Origin: an uncultured Acetatifactor sp.
GTDB lineage: Bacteria > Bacillota > Clostridia > Lachnospirales > Lachnospiraceae
Direction of reading: 5' to 3'
Length of the DNA stretch: 39,274 nt
Assembly (NCBI GenBank): GCA_947627115.1
Contig: CANQUQ010000021.1
Coordinates: forward strand, 1 to 39,274
Part shown: piece after piece, positions 1 through 8,087 of the stretch
Numbering within the stretch: the stretch's first letter is position 1
Layout of the letters: every line of letters starts with the position of its first letter
Translations under genes and position numbers: made by a program
Notes under the pieces: generated by a model
The model's input: only the letters and a program-made list of their open reading frames with translations
What the model was told of the DNA's origin: nothing
The model's database searches: none

Positions 1-159
1 GTCTCTTCTGGCATTCCTTCTTTACTGTCTCGGTCCCTCTTCGGGACCCTTTCTGTTCTCTGAATTTTCCTCTTGCGTTTCTTTTTCGCTGTGGAATCTT
101 CAGGGTCGCATTACTGTTTATTTGTCAAGGTGCCTGGGCTGAACCGAAACGCTCAGCAA
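1..159 (-). other. Spacer downstream of tRNA-Ser(GGA), possibly an rRNA-operon leader
   Basis: No coding region or tRNA is visible here. Read on the minus strand, downstream of the two tRNA-Ser genes, it contains CACCTTGACAAATAAACAG (positions 132-114). This resembles the CCTTGAAAACTGAA-like boxes found in rRNA leaders and spacers of Firmicutes. A 6-bp hairpin, GGTCCC/GGGACC (32-37 with 43-48), follows and has no T-run, so it is not a convincing terminator. A tRNA pair running into an rRNA operon beyond the left edge would fit, but no rRNA sequence can be recognised inside the window. Confidence 0.25.
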
Positions 160-248
160 CGGAGAAGGAGGGATTTGAACCCTCGCGCCGCTATTAACGA
201 CCTGCACCCTTTCCAGGGGTGTCCCTTCGGCCTCTTGGGTACTTCTCC
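160..248 (-). tRNA. tRNA-Ser (anticodon GGA)
   Basis: Read on the minus strand this is a class II tRNA of about 88 nt plus discriminator G. The acceptor arm GGAGAAG pairs with CTTCTCC, the T-loop reads GGTTCAAATCC, and the long variable arm typical of serine tRNAs is present. The anticodon loop CTGGAAA gives anticodon GGA, reading UCC/UCU codons. No CCA is encoded after the discriminator. It lies 74 nt downstream of tRNA-Ser(TGA) and probably shares its promoter. Confidence 0.95.
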
Positions 249-322
249 AAAAGAAGTAAAAGTCGATTCTACAAATCTCTGTTCACTTAATATATCATCG
301 GGGCCGTCTTATCTGCCCCCAG

Positions 323-408
323 CGGAGAGAGTGGGATTCGAACCCACGCGCCCTTGCGGACAAACGGTTTTCAAGACCGCCTCGTTATGACCACTTCGAT
401 ATCTCTCC
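323..408 (-). tRNA. tRNA-Ser (anticodon TGA)
   Basis: Read on the minus strand the acceptor stem GGAGAGA pairs with TCTCTCC. The T-arm GGTTCGAATCC and a long variable arm (TTTGTCCGCAAGGGCGC) mark a serine class II tRNA. The anticodon loop CTTGAAA gives TGA, reading UCA and wobble UCN codons. The discriminator is G and CCA is not encoded. It is the promoter-proximal gene of the two-tRNA unit. Confidence 0.95.
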
Positions 409-438
409 AAGCGTACCGCCAACTTGACGGCAAAAATT

Positions 439-467
439 ATTCTATCAAAAAGCCCCCTCCCTGTCAA
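439..467 (-). promoter_or_regulatory. Sigma-A promoter of the tRNA-Ser pair
   Basis: The minus strand carries TTGACA (467-462), a 17-nt spacer and TAGAAT (444-439), about 30 nt upstream of tRNA-Ser(TGA). A consensus -35 with optimal spacing fits a strong stable-RNA promoter. Confidence 0.75.
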
Positions 468-511
468 CCTATTTTTTGAAAACATCCACGTTTTCTTTAC
501 CGGTCTCCGTA

Positions 512-539
512 TTGCAAAATGCAGGAAAAATATTATAAT
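512..539 (+). promoter_or_regulatory. Probable promoter of the MATE efflux gene
   Basis: TTGCAA (512-517), a 16-nt spacer and a perfect TATAAT (534-539) lie about 50 nt upstream of the MATE start codon. It is back to back with the tRNA promoter and faces the other way. Confidence 0.6.
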
Positions 540-589
540 GAATAGTTGTTCCCTCAACATTTTATCAGCCTGCCCCGGAAGGAGAAAAT

Positions 590-1951
590 ATGCCAAAGAA
601 AAACAAGGATCTGACATCCGGACCGCTTTGGAGACAGATATTTCTATTCAGCCTGCCTTTGATACTGTCGAACATCCTGCAGGTTCTCTTCAATATGTCG
701 GACATTGCGGTCGTTGGAAGGTTTGCCGGCCCCGGAGCGCTCGGTTCGGTTGGTTCCACCGCCACTCTAGTGGCTCTTTTCACCGGTTTTCTCATCGGCG
801 TCGGAAGCGGCGTCAATGTCCTCGTTGCAAGATACTACGGAGCCGGAAAAGGGAAAGACCTGGAGCAGACCGTACACACCTCCGCCCTGGTCTGCCTGTC
901 TGCAGGTGCGCTCCTTCTTTGCTTCGGACTCTGTTTTTCAAAAAATCTCCTTGTTCTGCTGCACACCAAAACTGAGCTCATCGACGGAGCCGTTCTCTAT
1001 CTCAAAATCTATTTTCTCGGCATGCCGGCCCTTGCCCTCTATAATTTCGGCAACGCCGTCTACAGCGCCATCGGGGATACCAAAAGGCCCTTGTACTTCC
1101 TGACGGCGGCAGGCGCACTGAATGTCCTGCTGAATCTCTTCTTTGTTATTGTATGCCGTTGGAGCGTGGCCGGTGTCGCAGCCGCAAGCGTCATCTCTCA
1201 GTATGTTTCCGCCGTGCTGGTCCTATATAGTCTTTTCAGGGACGGTTCCCAGGTCTACGGCCTTCGGCTCTCCGCTCTGCGCCCCGACCGCCACAAGCTC
1301 GGCAGCATCCTCACCCTCTGCATTCCCTCCGGTCTCCAGTACGCCATCTTTCAGATCGCAAATCTCTTTATTCAGGTCGGAGTCAATACTTTCGATGCCG
1401 TCGTTGTGGAGGGGAACGCCGCCGCGGCGAACGCGGACGGTCTGGTCTATGACGTGATGGCGGCTTTCTACACCGCCTGCTCCAGCTTTATGGGACAGAA
1501 TCTGGGCGCCCGGAAGCGTGACCGGGTGCGGAAGAGCTATCTAATCAGTCTGGCATATTCTTTCGGGGCCGGAGCCGTGCTGGGAATGCTTCTCGTGGCG
1601 TTCGGCCATCCCTTTCTCTCGCTGTTTACGCCGGATACCGCCGTGGCCAGGGCCGGCATGGACCGCCTGAGGATCATGGGCTTTTCCTATGCCGTCTCCG
1701 CCTTTATGGACGCCTCCATTGCCGCCTGCCGGGGACTCGGAAAAAGCTTCGTTCCCACTGTCATCGTCATCATGGGGTCCTGTGTTTTCCGTATCGTCTG
1801 GGTGTACACCGTCTTCGCGCACTTTCGGACGATCACATCCCTGTATCTGCTGTACAGCTTTTCCTGGTCTCTCACAGCAGCCGCTGAAGCCCTGTATCTG
1901 CTGAAATGCTACCGGGAACAGATGGCCCTTTGGGAAAACGGGCCGGCATAA
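590..1951 (+). CDS. MATE family multidrug/Na+ antiporter
   Basis: This 453-aa integral membrane protein belongs to the multidrug and toxic compound extrusion (MATE) family, which exports cationic drugs or metabolites using a Na+ or H+ gradient. The opening PLWRQIFLFSLPLILSNILQ followed by FNMSDIAVVGRF is the usual MATE start (helices 1-2). Two repeated halves are visible, with the second beginning near residue 235 (LCIPSGLQYAIFQIANLFIQ), giving about 12 hydrophobic segments and the normal family length. The start follows GGAAGGAGAAAAT, a strong ribosome site. It is monocistronic and convergent with ispD, with only 25 nt between them and no obvious terminator. The substrate cannot be told from sequence. 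Confidence 0.92.
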   Translation: MPKKNKDLTSGPLWRQIFLFSLPLILSNILQVLFNMSDIAVVGRFAGPGALGSVGSTATLVALFTGFLIGVGSGVNVLVARYYGAGKGKDLEQTVHTSALVCLSAGALLLCFGLCFSKNLLVLLHTKTELIDGAVLYLKIYFLGMPALALYNFGNAVYSAIGDTKRPLYFLTAAGALNVLLNLFFVIVCRWSVAGVAAASVISQYVSAVLVLYSLFRDGSQVYGLRLSALRPDRHKLGSILTLCIPSGLQYAIFQIANLFIQVGVNTFDAVVVEGNAAAANADGLVYDVMAAFYTACSSFMGQNLGARKRDRVRKSYLISLAYSFGAGAVLGMLLVAFGHPFLSLFTPDTAVARAGMDRLRIMGFSYAVSAFMDASIAACRGLGKSFVPTVIVIMGSCVFRIVWVYTVFAHFRTITSLYLLYSFSWSLTAAAEALYLLKCYREQMALWENGPA

Positions 1952-1976
1952 TCTTCAGAGCGGCATAATCCTGCGT

Positions 1977-2792
1977 CTACTCTGCCAGGAACGCTTCCGC
2001 AAGCCTTATGTCCTCCGGCGTCGTGATCTTGATATTCCGGTAAGAGCCCTCCACCAGCTTTACCCTCACATCCGTATACCGCTCCACCACACCGGCATCG
2101 TCCGTGACGGGAGGAGGTGTCGGCAGGCCCTTGCGCTGCCCGGAGCCGCCGTCCTGGGATTCGTATTGCTCCCGAAGCTGCCGGTAGGCGTCTGTGATCA
2201 GCGCAGTGTCAAATACCTGCGGTGTCTGTACGGTCCAGACCAGCCGCCTGTCCGGTGTGGCCGCCGCAAAGCCATCCTGATCCGCCAGCTTCACGGTATC
2301 CTTGGACGGCATAGCGGCAACACAGGCATGGCACTGCCGCACCGCCTCATAGGTCCTCCTGAGGATCTCTTCGGTGAGAAAGGGCCTCGCGCTGTCATGG
2401 ATGAAGACATAGCCGTCTCTGTTGGGAACCTGCATGCGGCCCTCCGGATTCCGGAGCAGCTCCATCGCGTTTTCCACAGACCAGCACCTCTCCGGGCCGC
2501 CTGCTATCACGGCCGTCACTTTGGTAAAACCGTATTTTTCAACGATCTCCCGTTCCACATAGTCCAGCATGTCCGCGGCACCACCGTCCGCCCTTTCGCC
2601 GCCCGATCCCGCCACCAGGATACAGTCGTCAATGATCTCCGACTGCTGCACCGCCTGGAGGGAGTACCAGAGAAGCGGCCTGCCCTTCAAGAGCATGAAC
2701 TGCTTTGCCACATTACTCTTCATTCTGCTTCCGCTTCCGCCGGCCAGTATCACTGCCGTACAGCGTTTTTTCTCCAATATATCTTCGCTCAT
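1977..2792 (-). CDS. ispD: 2-C-methyl-D-erythritol 4-phosphate cytidylyltransferase
   Basis: This enzyme transfers CMP from CTP to 2-C-methyl-D-erythritol 4-phosphate, the third step of the MEP isoprenoid pathway, in the cytoplasm. The N-terminal nucleotide-binding signature VILAGGSGSRMKSNVAKQF (residues about 15-33) is intact, as are FIHDSARPF and the C-terminal VTDDAGVVE and ITTPEDIRLAE motifs. At 271 aa it is about 40 longer than typical IspD. The excess is an N-terminal leader of about 12 residues, a Gly-rich loop (GSGGERADGGAADM) and a low-complexity insertion (ESQDGGSGQRKGLPTPPP) just before VTDDAG. It lies 22 nt downstream of tsaD and is probably cotranscribed with it. Confidence 0.93.
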   Translation of the reverse strand: MSEDILEKKRCTAVILAGGSGSRMKSNVAKQFMLLKGRPLLWYSLQAVQQSEIIDDCILVAGSGGERADGGAADMLDYVEREIVEKYGFTKVTAVIAGGPERCWSVENAMELLRNPEGRMQVPNRDGYVFIHDSARPFLTEEILRRTYEAVRQCHACVAAMPSKDTVKLADQDGFAAATPDRRLVWTVQTPQVFDTALITDAYRQLREQYESQDGGSGQRKGLPTPPPVTDDAGVVERYTDVRVKLVEGSYRNIKITTPEDIRLAEAFLAE

Positions 2793-2814
2793 TTTTACGT
2801 TTTCCTCATCTGCA

Positions 2815-3813
2815 CTACAGCTTCAAATTGGGCACGGCATTCAGATCGTATCCGTGGCGGACACCCTTTTGATATTCATAATAGGCGGCAGCCCCGATCA
2901 TCGCTGCGTTGTCTGTACAATAGACCGGAGACGGAAGATAGAGACCGATATTTCGGGCTCTGCATTCCTTTTCAAAAGCCTCCCGCAGAGCAGAGTTGGA
3001 GGCAACTCCTCCGGCAATGGCAAACCTGTCATAGCCAAACTCCTGCACCGCATGCAGGGAATGCTCTACCAGCACATCAATGACCGCTTTCTGAAAGGAG
3101 GCGGCCACATCCGCCTGACATATCTCCTCCCCCTTCATCTGGCAGGAATTCAGATAGTTGAGCACTGCCGATTTCAGACCGCTAAAGCTGAAATCGTACT
3201 CGTTCTCAGCCACCTTTGCCCTGGGAAACGGAATGGCATCGGGATTTCCCTCCCTGGAAAGCTTGTCTATCTTCGGGCCGCCCGGATACCCCAGGCCGAT
3301 GGCTCTCGCCACCTTATCAAAGGCCTCTCCCGCCGCATCGTCGCGCGTCCGTCCGATGATCTCATACTCACCGTAATCCTTCACCACCACCAGATGAGAG
3401 TGGCCTCCGGATGCCACCAGGCACACGAACGGCGGTTCCAGCTCCGGATGCTCTATATAGTTCGCACTGATATGACCGCTGATGTGGTGCACGCCTATCA
3501 GTGGTATGCCCGTGGCAAAGCTGATCGCCTTGGCTTCAGACACGCCCACCAGCAGTGCCCCCACCAGACCGGGGCCGTAGGTGACCGCCACCGCGGTGAT
3601 ATCCTCCAGGGTGACCTCCGCCCGCGCAAGGGCTTCTTCAATTACCTGGTTTATCTTTTCTATGTGCTTTCTGGACGCGATCTCCGGCACGACTCCGCCA
3701 TATCTTGTGTGGAGATCGATCTGTGTGAAAATAACATTTGACAGCACCTCTCTGCCGTTCTTCACAACAGAGGCTGCTGTCTCGTCACAGGAACTCTCAA
3801 TAGCAAGAATCAA
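2815..3813 (-). CDS. tsaD: tRNA N6-threonylcarbamoyladenosine transferase TsaD
   Basis: TsaD transfers the threonylcarbamoyl group to A37 of ANN-decoding tRNAs, together with TsaB and TsaE (t6A synthesis). The ASKHA-fold N-terminus [14 protein letters not shown], the metal-binding HxxxH in [11 protein letters not shown] and the [14 protein letters not shown]-terminal motif are all present. I chose the TTG start at 3813 because AAGGAGG lies 5 nt upstream and it gives the standard [12 protein letters not shown] start (332 aa). The upstream TTG at 3840 would add nine unconserved residues. tsaB and tsaE lie further upstream in the same orientation (6328-7556), so all three non-TsaC t6A genes fall within about 5 kb. 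Confidence 0.95.
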   Translation of the reverse strand: MILAIESSCDETAASVVKNGREVLSNVIFTQIDLHTRYGGVVPEIASRKHIEKINQVIEEALARAEVTLEDITAVAVTYGPGLVGALLVGVSEAKAISFATGIPLIGVHHISGHISANYIEHPELEPPFVCLVASGGHSHLVVVKDYGEYEIIGRTRDDAAGEAFDKVARAIGLGYPGGPKIDKLSREGNPDAIPFPRAKVAENEYDFSFSGLKSAVLNYLNSCQMKGEEICQADVAASFQKAVIDVLVEHSLHAVQEFGYDRFAIAGGVASNSALREAFEKECRARNIGLYLPSPVYCTDNAAMIGAAAYYEYQKGVRHGYDLNAVPNLKL

Positions 3814-3873
3814 GACTTCCTCCTTATGCTGCTGTTCCAATTCTATGTCCGTCCTTCCTTCCTATTTACGGAT

Positions 3874-4458
3874 CTACACATCCTGACCCACGTGTACATT
3901 CTCGGCATTTTCCCAGCCGTAGATCTTCCAGAGCCTGTTCTCATCCCGGCGCAGAAGATAGACAATGCTCACAGCGTTGCTGCTGCTGCCCTCCATCACA
4001 TTGTAGTCGCAGCTGATCCGGGCGAACTCATACCCGTCCTCCCGGAACATATCTACATTCACGGCGGGAGCCACTGCCACATTGGTTATGGTCCGCTTTT
4101 TCTCCTGAAAATCCTGTACGTCCGCCTTTAACCTGATCTGATAATACTCCAGATCATTCGCCTCCAATAATTCGGAATCATAGAGTTCTCTGGCCTTCAG
4201 GCCCAGCTCCGTCAATTCCTCGTCCGTCGTCTTGGGATCATAAAAGCATTTTTCGATCTCGGTATAATACTTAATGACTTCCTTCGGAGTCGCCGGATAG
4301 TTGCGCGACAGATCGCGGTACAAGACCTTCTGCACAGCAGTCAGCGCGGCATCCGTGGCATCCGCCTTGGATTTTCCCACCAGAAAGGCGTAAACGCCCA
4401 CTACTCCCACAATCAGTAAAAGCAGTATGATTGTCACCTTTACAGTAGTCTTCTTCAT
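3874..4458 (-). CDS. Membrane-anchored protein of unknown function (possibly DUF6715)
   Basis: This protein of about 194 aa has one N-terminal hydrophobic segment (KVTIILLLLIVGVVGVYAFL) and an extracytoplasmic domain rich in charged residues. The domain ends in an Ig/NTF2-like stretch (YEFARISCDYNVMEG...VYLLRRDENRLWKIYGWE). I think it matches the Lachnospiraceae family DUF6715, but this is from memory. The ATG at 4458 follows GAGAGGAAAC. An upstream in-frame ATG at 4470 overlaps the rnz stop by four bases (ATGA) and would add MRGN. The near overlap shows translational coupling to rnz. No enzyme motif is visible, and a surface or secreted sensor role would be a guess. Confidence 0.75.
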   Translation of the reverse strand: MKKTTVKVTIILLLLIVGVVGVYAFLVGKSKADATDAALTAVQKVLYRDLSRNYPATPKEVIKYYTEIEKCFYDPKTTDEELTELGLKARELYDSELLEANDLEYYQIRLKADVQDFQEKKRTITNVAVAPAVNVDMFREDGYEFARISCDYNVMEGSSSNAVSIVYLLRRDENRLWKIYGWENAENVHVGQDV

Positions 4459-4466
4459 GTTTCCTC

Positions 4467-5390
4467 TCATTCCGCACTGTCATCCGCTTCAAAGTTCAGT
4501 TCCACAGTCCTGCCGTCCTTGGCCGCCACTGTTCCCGGAAATATACCTCTGACATCATTCAGATATTCCTCCGGGCGCATCAGAGAGGGGCTGTAATGTG
4601 TCAGCCACAGTTCCGGGACCTGGGCGGCTTTGGCGATCCGGGCCGCCTCATACATGGTCATATGCCGGTTTTCTTTGGCCTTTTCCAGCTTATCCGGCTC
4701 ACCGTACATGCCCTCCAGGATCAGAAGATCGGATCCCGCCGCATTGGCGGTGATCGAGTCTGTGGGACGGGTATCGGTGCAATAGGTCACCTTCAGGCCC
4801 TTCCGCGGACTGCCCAGCACCATGTCCGGAGTATATACCTTTCCCTCGTCGCTGATGATCTCTCCCTTTTGCAGCCGGTTCCACAGCTTCATCGGGATCT
4901 GCTGACTGACGGCGCGCTCTTTGTCAAAGCGTCCTCCCCTGTCAACGATCATGCTATAGCCATAGCATAACACACTATGGTTCACCTTAAAAGCCTTTAT
5001 CCGAAAACCCTCAAAAGAAAACTCCTCTTCGCTCCCCGTGATCTCCCTGCACACGACCTGAAAGGGCAGCTCCGGCGCGATCACGCGCAGAGCGCTGACT
5101 GCTCTGTTCAGTCCCTTGGGCCCTATCAAAAGCAGCGGCTCCGTGCGCTCCGCATTGCCCATGGTCAAAAGCATTCCCGGAAGACCGCTGATATGATCCG
5201 CATGATAATGAGTAAAGCAGATAATATCAATGGGCTTGGGACTCCATCCCTTCTCCCGAAGGGCTATCTGTGTTCCCTCCCCACAGTCGATCAGTATACT
5301 TTTTCCGTTATATCGAAGCATCAGCGACGTTAGCCACCGATAGGGAAGAGGCATCATTCCTCCCGTTCCCAGCAAACTTACATCAAGCAT
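4467..5390 (-). CDS. rnz: Ribonuclease Z (tRNA 3'-processing endonuclease)
   Basis: RNase Z cleaves tRNA precursors 3' of the discriminator base. This matters here because neither tRNA-Ser in the window encodes CCA. The metallo-beta-lactamase metal motif HxHxDH is present (FTHYHADHISGLPG, about residue 60), as is the GEGTQ motif before it. Later metal ligands appear in YCTDTRPTD, in ENRHMTMYEAA and in LTHYSP near the C-terminus. The length of 307 aa is typical. The ATG at 5390 is preferred because GGAGAGGGAT precedes it. A TTG at 5402 has no ribosome site. It lies 24 nt downstream of the small zinc-ribbon gene. Confidence 0.92.
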   Translation of the reverse strand: MLDVSLLGTGGMMPLPYRWLTSLMLRYNGKSILIDCGEGTQIALREKGWSPKPIDIICFTHYHADHISGLPGMLLTMGNAERTEPLLLIGPKGLNRAVSALRVIAPELPFQVVCREITGSEEEFSFEGFRIKAFKVNHSVLCYGYSMIVDRGGRFDKERAVSQQIPMKLWNRLQKGEIISDEGKVYTPDMVLGSPRKGLKVTYCTDTRPTDSITANAAGSDLLILEGMYGEPDKLEKAKENRHMTMYEAARIAKAAQVPELWLTHYSPSLMRPEEYLNDVRGIFPGTVAAKDGRTVELNFEADDSAE

Positions 5391-5414
5391 ATCCCTCTCC
5401 AAAAAACAAATATT

Positions 5415-5663
5415 TTACAGCAGCTCCGTGGCCGTTTCCGACTCCACCGGCAGCGCGAACTGTGAGATCAAAAGATCGTAACAGTCCTCGCAGAGGTCAA
5501 AATGATGGATGACACCGTCCTTTCGGCTGAAATAGCCGAACGCAGCGTCCGCCGAAAAACATCCCTCCCTCAGATCTCCGTTTTCCACCTTCAGTTCCCT
5601 GCCGCATTTGTTGCAGACAATCTGAATCAGTTCCTTTTCCTCAACATTACGATACCTTCGCAA
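5415..5663 (-). CDS. Small zinc-ribbon-like protein, unknown function
   Basis: This 82-aa protein has two CxxC pairs (IVCNKCGREL and LCEDCYDLL) about 37 residues apart, a spacing consistent with one structural zinc site. Between them lies an aromatic, charged segment (FGYFSRKDGVIHHF). The start was placed at the TTG at 5663, which follows GGGAGGAAAAA. A longer in-frame reading to 5726 lacks a ribosome site and has no conserved look. It is followed 24 nt later by rnz and is probably in the same operon. I do not recognise the family well enough to name a function. Confidence 0.7.
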   Translation of the reverse strand: MRRYRNVEEKELIQIVCNKCGRELKVENGDLREGCFSADAAFGYFSRKDGVIHHFDLCEDCYDLLISQFALPVESETATELL

Positions 5664-5771
5664 TTTTTCCTCCCATCCGCCGTTTAAACGGCCTCCGTCA
5701 CAACCTGCCAGCTCACGCCCCGACAAAATATCCGGACAAATCCTTCGGACTGTCCTCTTCCGCGCAAGGTC

Positions 5772-5780
5772 AGTATAGCA
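5772..5780 (-). promoter_or_regulatory. Possible extended -10 promoter for the zinc-ribbon/rnz operon
   Basis: TGCTATACT on the minus strand is an extended -10 element (TG-N-TATACT) about 110 nt upstream of the zinc-ribbon start, with no good -35. The gap 5664-5845 between rimI and this gene otherwise holds nothing recognisable. Confidence 0.3.
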
Positions 5781-5845
5781 CAGATCCTGTCGGATCCTGG
5801 TGGTAATTGTTGCCGTTTTGTATCGTGTGTTATTTTTTTAAATTT

Positions 5846-6286
5846 TTAAGATCTAAGCCACATAATAGCCGCATCTTCCACCGGTCTTTCATAAAATCCG
5901 GGACGGATCCCTTCCGACCGAAAGCCTAACTTTTCATATATATGAATGGCGGCCAGATTACTGACACGCACCTCCAGGGTAAATGCCTTCACTCCTGAAG
6001 CGCGGCCCTTTTCAAGCAATTTTCTCAGCATTGTCTGCGCCACGCCCCGATTCTGATGTTCCGGCGCCACCACTACATTGTCAATGTTGGCCTCCCCGCA
6101 GATCTCCGTATACCCGCAGCAGCCGGCCACGCGGTCGTCCACCAGCGCCACCAGATAAGTGCAGTAAGCGCGGTCGAGCAGCTCCCGAAAGGCATCTGCA
6201 GACCAGGGCAGACTGAAGCATGCCGCCTCGATCCGGCTCAGATCCTCGATATCCTCCTCCCACAGCTCCCTCACAGTAATTTTCAT
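5846..6286 (-). CDS. rimI: Ribosomal-protein-alanine N-acetyltransferase (GNAT)
   Basis: This GNAT-fold protein of 146 aa is the usual RimI length. RimI acetylates the N-terminal alanine of ribosomal protein S18 from acetyl-CoA. The acetyl-CoA binding motif V-x-x-x-x-Q-x-x-G is seen in VVVAPEHQNRGVAQTMLRKLL (residues about 71-92), followed by LEVRVSNLAAIHIYEKLGF, the standard RimI motif B. It lies directly downstream of tsaB, a very common arrangement (tsaE-tsaB-rimI) in Firmicutes. Other GNAT substrates are possible, but the context strongly favours RimI. Confidence 0.9.
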   Translation of the reverse strand: MKITVRELWEEDIEDLSRIEAACFSLPWSADAFRELLDRAYCTYLVALVDDRVAGCCGYTEICGEANIDNVVVAPEHQNRGVAQTMLRKLLEKGRASGVKAFTLEVRVSNLAAIHIYEKLGFRSEGIRPGFYERPVEDAAIMWLRS

Positions 6287-6327
6287 GGATATTGTCTCTC
6301 CGCATTGATATCGCTTCTCCGGATCTC

Positions 6328-7029
6328 TTACAGCGATTCTTGTTCAGCCTGGCTCTTTCTCAGATACTCCGGCTTATGGTCGGCGGCGCTCACCGTTCTG
6401 CCCTGGGCAAAGTAAACCGCACCCAAAGCCGCGATACATGCGGCTCTCTGTCTGTTCGAGCCCGAAGGTGCCAGACTGTAAGGCACTGCGGTCTGCTCCC
6501 GGATCCGATCCAGATATACCGGTACTCCGTCTCCCAGGAAAACGACCTCCCTGTTCAGCCCGTTCAGTTCCTCTATCAGTTCCGCAATATCCATGGGCCT
6601 CTGAGGGACCACGCTCTGAAGCCGGCATCCCTCGCCTTCCGCCACAAATTCATAGACCGCCGTGTAGACCTGATTTCTTCTGGCATCCATCAGCGGACAT
6701 ACCAGCCGTGAGGTTCCCCACATGTTCCACGCCAGCCCCTCCAGCGTGGGAACCTCGACCAAAGGCTTTTTCAGGGCAAAGCCCAGTCCCTTTGCCGTAG
6801 CGGAGCCGATGCGGAGTCCCGTAAAGGAACCCGGACCGGACGCCACCGCTATGGCATCCAAGGTCTCCATATCCAGCTCTATCATATTCCGCAGTTCATC
6901 CAGCATGGGAAGCAGTGTCTGCGAGTGCGTCTTTTTGTAATCGGTGGTATATTCCGCCAGAAGCACATCATTTTCCACCACCGCCACTCCCGCCACCAGA
7001 CCGGAACTGTCCAGGCCTAATATCTTCAT
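6328..7029 (-). CDS. tsaB: t6A synthesis scaffold protein TsaB
   Basis: TsaB is the inactive ASKHA-fold partner of TsaD in threonylcarbamoyladenosine synthesis. The N-terminus MKILGLDSSG, the segment THSQTLLPML and the dimer-interface motif ASGPGSFTGLRIG (residues about 63-75) are characteristic. The length of 233 aa is normal. The start ATG overlaps the tsaE stop (ATGA, 7026-7029), which shows translational coupling. rimI follows 41 nt later. Confidence 0.95.
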   Translation of the reverse strand: MKILGLDSSGLVAGVAVVENDVLLAEYTTDYKKTHSQTLLPMLDELRNMIELDMETLDAIAVASGPGSFTGLRIGSATAKGLGFALKKPLVEVPTLEGLAWNMWGTSRLVCPLMDARRNQVYTAVYEFVAEGEGCRLQSVVPQRPMDIAELIEELNGLNREVVFLGDGVPVYLDRIREQTAVPYSLAPSGSNRQRAACIAALGAVYFAQGRTVSAADHKPEYLRKSQAEQESL

Positions 7030-7556
7030 AGAACGGTCATCTCCTCCAGAGTGATTCTGCGATACTCAAACCCCTTTGCGGGATCTTTTTCAATCGTTAT
7101 CCGCAAGCGGTTCTCCGGCAGGATCTCCTCCACCAGCTCCGCCCATTCTATCATACAGACGCCCCCGCCGAAAATACAGTCCTCCCAGCCCACTTCCTCC
7201 ATCTCTTCCACATCCGCGATCCGATAGACATCAAAGTGGTAAAAGGGAAGACGCCCCGTGTCGTACACCTGCAGGATCGTAAAGGTAGGGCTGCTCACTG
7301 GCTCTGAAATGCCGAGCCCGGCCGCAAACCCTTGCGTGAACAGGGTCTTGCCGGTCCCCAGGTCCCCGGTGAGCGTGTATACCTGACCGGGCCTGCAGCT
7401 CTCGCCCAGCAGGCGGCCCAACAGTCTCGTCTCCTCCGGGCCGTGAGAGTGGAACAGCAGACTCCCGTCCCGGCGAAAACGCTGAAGCTCCCGGCGAAGC
7501 TCCCCGATATTCACAATATGAGCCCTTGTGTCATCTGCATCCGGATTTTTGCCCAC
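7026..7556 (-). CDS. tsaE: t6A synthesis ATPase TsaE
   Basis: TsaE is the small P-loop ATPase that drives the TsaB-TsaD complex in t6A formation. The Walker A motif GDLGTGKT (residues about 64-71) is present, followed by PVSSPTFTILQVY, FYHFDVYRI and MIEWAE, all standard TsaE landmarks. The 176-aa protein carries about 25 extra N-terminal residues compared with typical TsaE. The start is GTG at 7556 behind TGGAGGAAGCGGGAA. The gene sits 20 nt after the YcxB-like gene and overlaps tsaB by 4 nt. Confidence 0.94.
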   Translation of the reverse strand: MGKNPDADDTRAHIVNIGELRRELQRFRRDGSLLFHSHGPEETRLLGRLLGESCRPGQVYTLTGDLGTGKTLFTQGFAAGLGISEPVSSPTFTILQVYDTGRLPFYHFDVYRIADVEEMEEVGWEDCIFGGGVCMIEWAELVEEILPENRLRITIEKDPAKGFEYRRITLEEMTVL

Positions 7557-7576
7557 TTCCCGCTTCCTCCAGAAAT

Positions 7577-8053
7577 TTAATTACGGATCTTTACTTTTTC
7601 CGTAGGCAGATGCGTGGAGATCATTGCGATAACATCCGTTCTCTTATCTTCCATCTGCGGCTTCGGAAAAATCGTGGCGTTTATCTTAGAAGTGTAGACG
7701 ATGATGCTTCTGCTGGTAGACACCGCCTTGTACACCTCCGTCCAAGGGTATTGCACGCTGTCCTCGCCCTGGGAGATGGTAATTCCCTCCTCGTCCAGCA
7801 CATAGTGCAGCGGCTTCTGGAAGCTGGGATTGCGGAGCACCTGGCGTCTGCTCCTGAGCAGCAGCGTCCACGGAAGATACAGGATCAGTATCAGACCGAG
7901 TATAATGAAGGGCCACCGCCCGGTCCCAAGAGCCAGCAGGATCAGCACCGCACCGAATGCAGTTCCCATGATGCCCGCCGTACTGTTATAGGTATGCATC
8001 AGCATATAGTCATACAAGTCTGCTGTCCCGATCTTGACATCCAGTTCCACCAT
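7577..8053 (-). CDS. YcxB-like membrane protein
   Basis: This 158-aa protein has two adjacent transmembrane segments (GIMGTAFGAVLILLAL and WPFIILGLILILYLPW, residues about 27-62). A C-terminal YcxB-type domain follows, with FQKPLHYVLDEEGITISQ, a YPWTEVYKAVSTSRSIIVYT strand pair and FPKPQM. The function of the YcxB family is unknown. I chose the ATG at 8053, which follows GGGGAG at 10 nt. The first possible ATG, at 8086, lies directly against the T-run of a hairpin and has no ribosome site. It is the first gene of the tsaE-tsaB-rimI transcription unit. Confidence 0.8.
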   Translation of the reverse strand: MVELDVKIGTADLYDYMLMHTYNSTAGIMGTAFGAVLILLALGTGRWPFIILGLILILYLPWTLLLRSRRQVLRNPSFQKPLHYVLDEEGITISQGEDSVQYPWTEVYKAVSTSRSIIVYTSKINATIFPKPQMEDKRTDVIAMISTHLPTEKVKIRN

Positions 8054-8087
8054 CCGCACATTTCTCCCCGTTTGCTTATCCAGCATG

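Noticed and set aside
32..48. Hairpin GGTCCC/GGGACC as a tRNA operon terminator
   Set aside because: On the minus strand the stem is followed by GAGACAG and not by a T-run.
73..390. 105-codon plus-strand frame at the left end
   Set aside because: It runs across both tRNA-Ser genes on the opposite strand.
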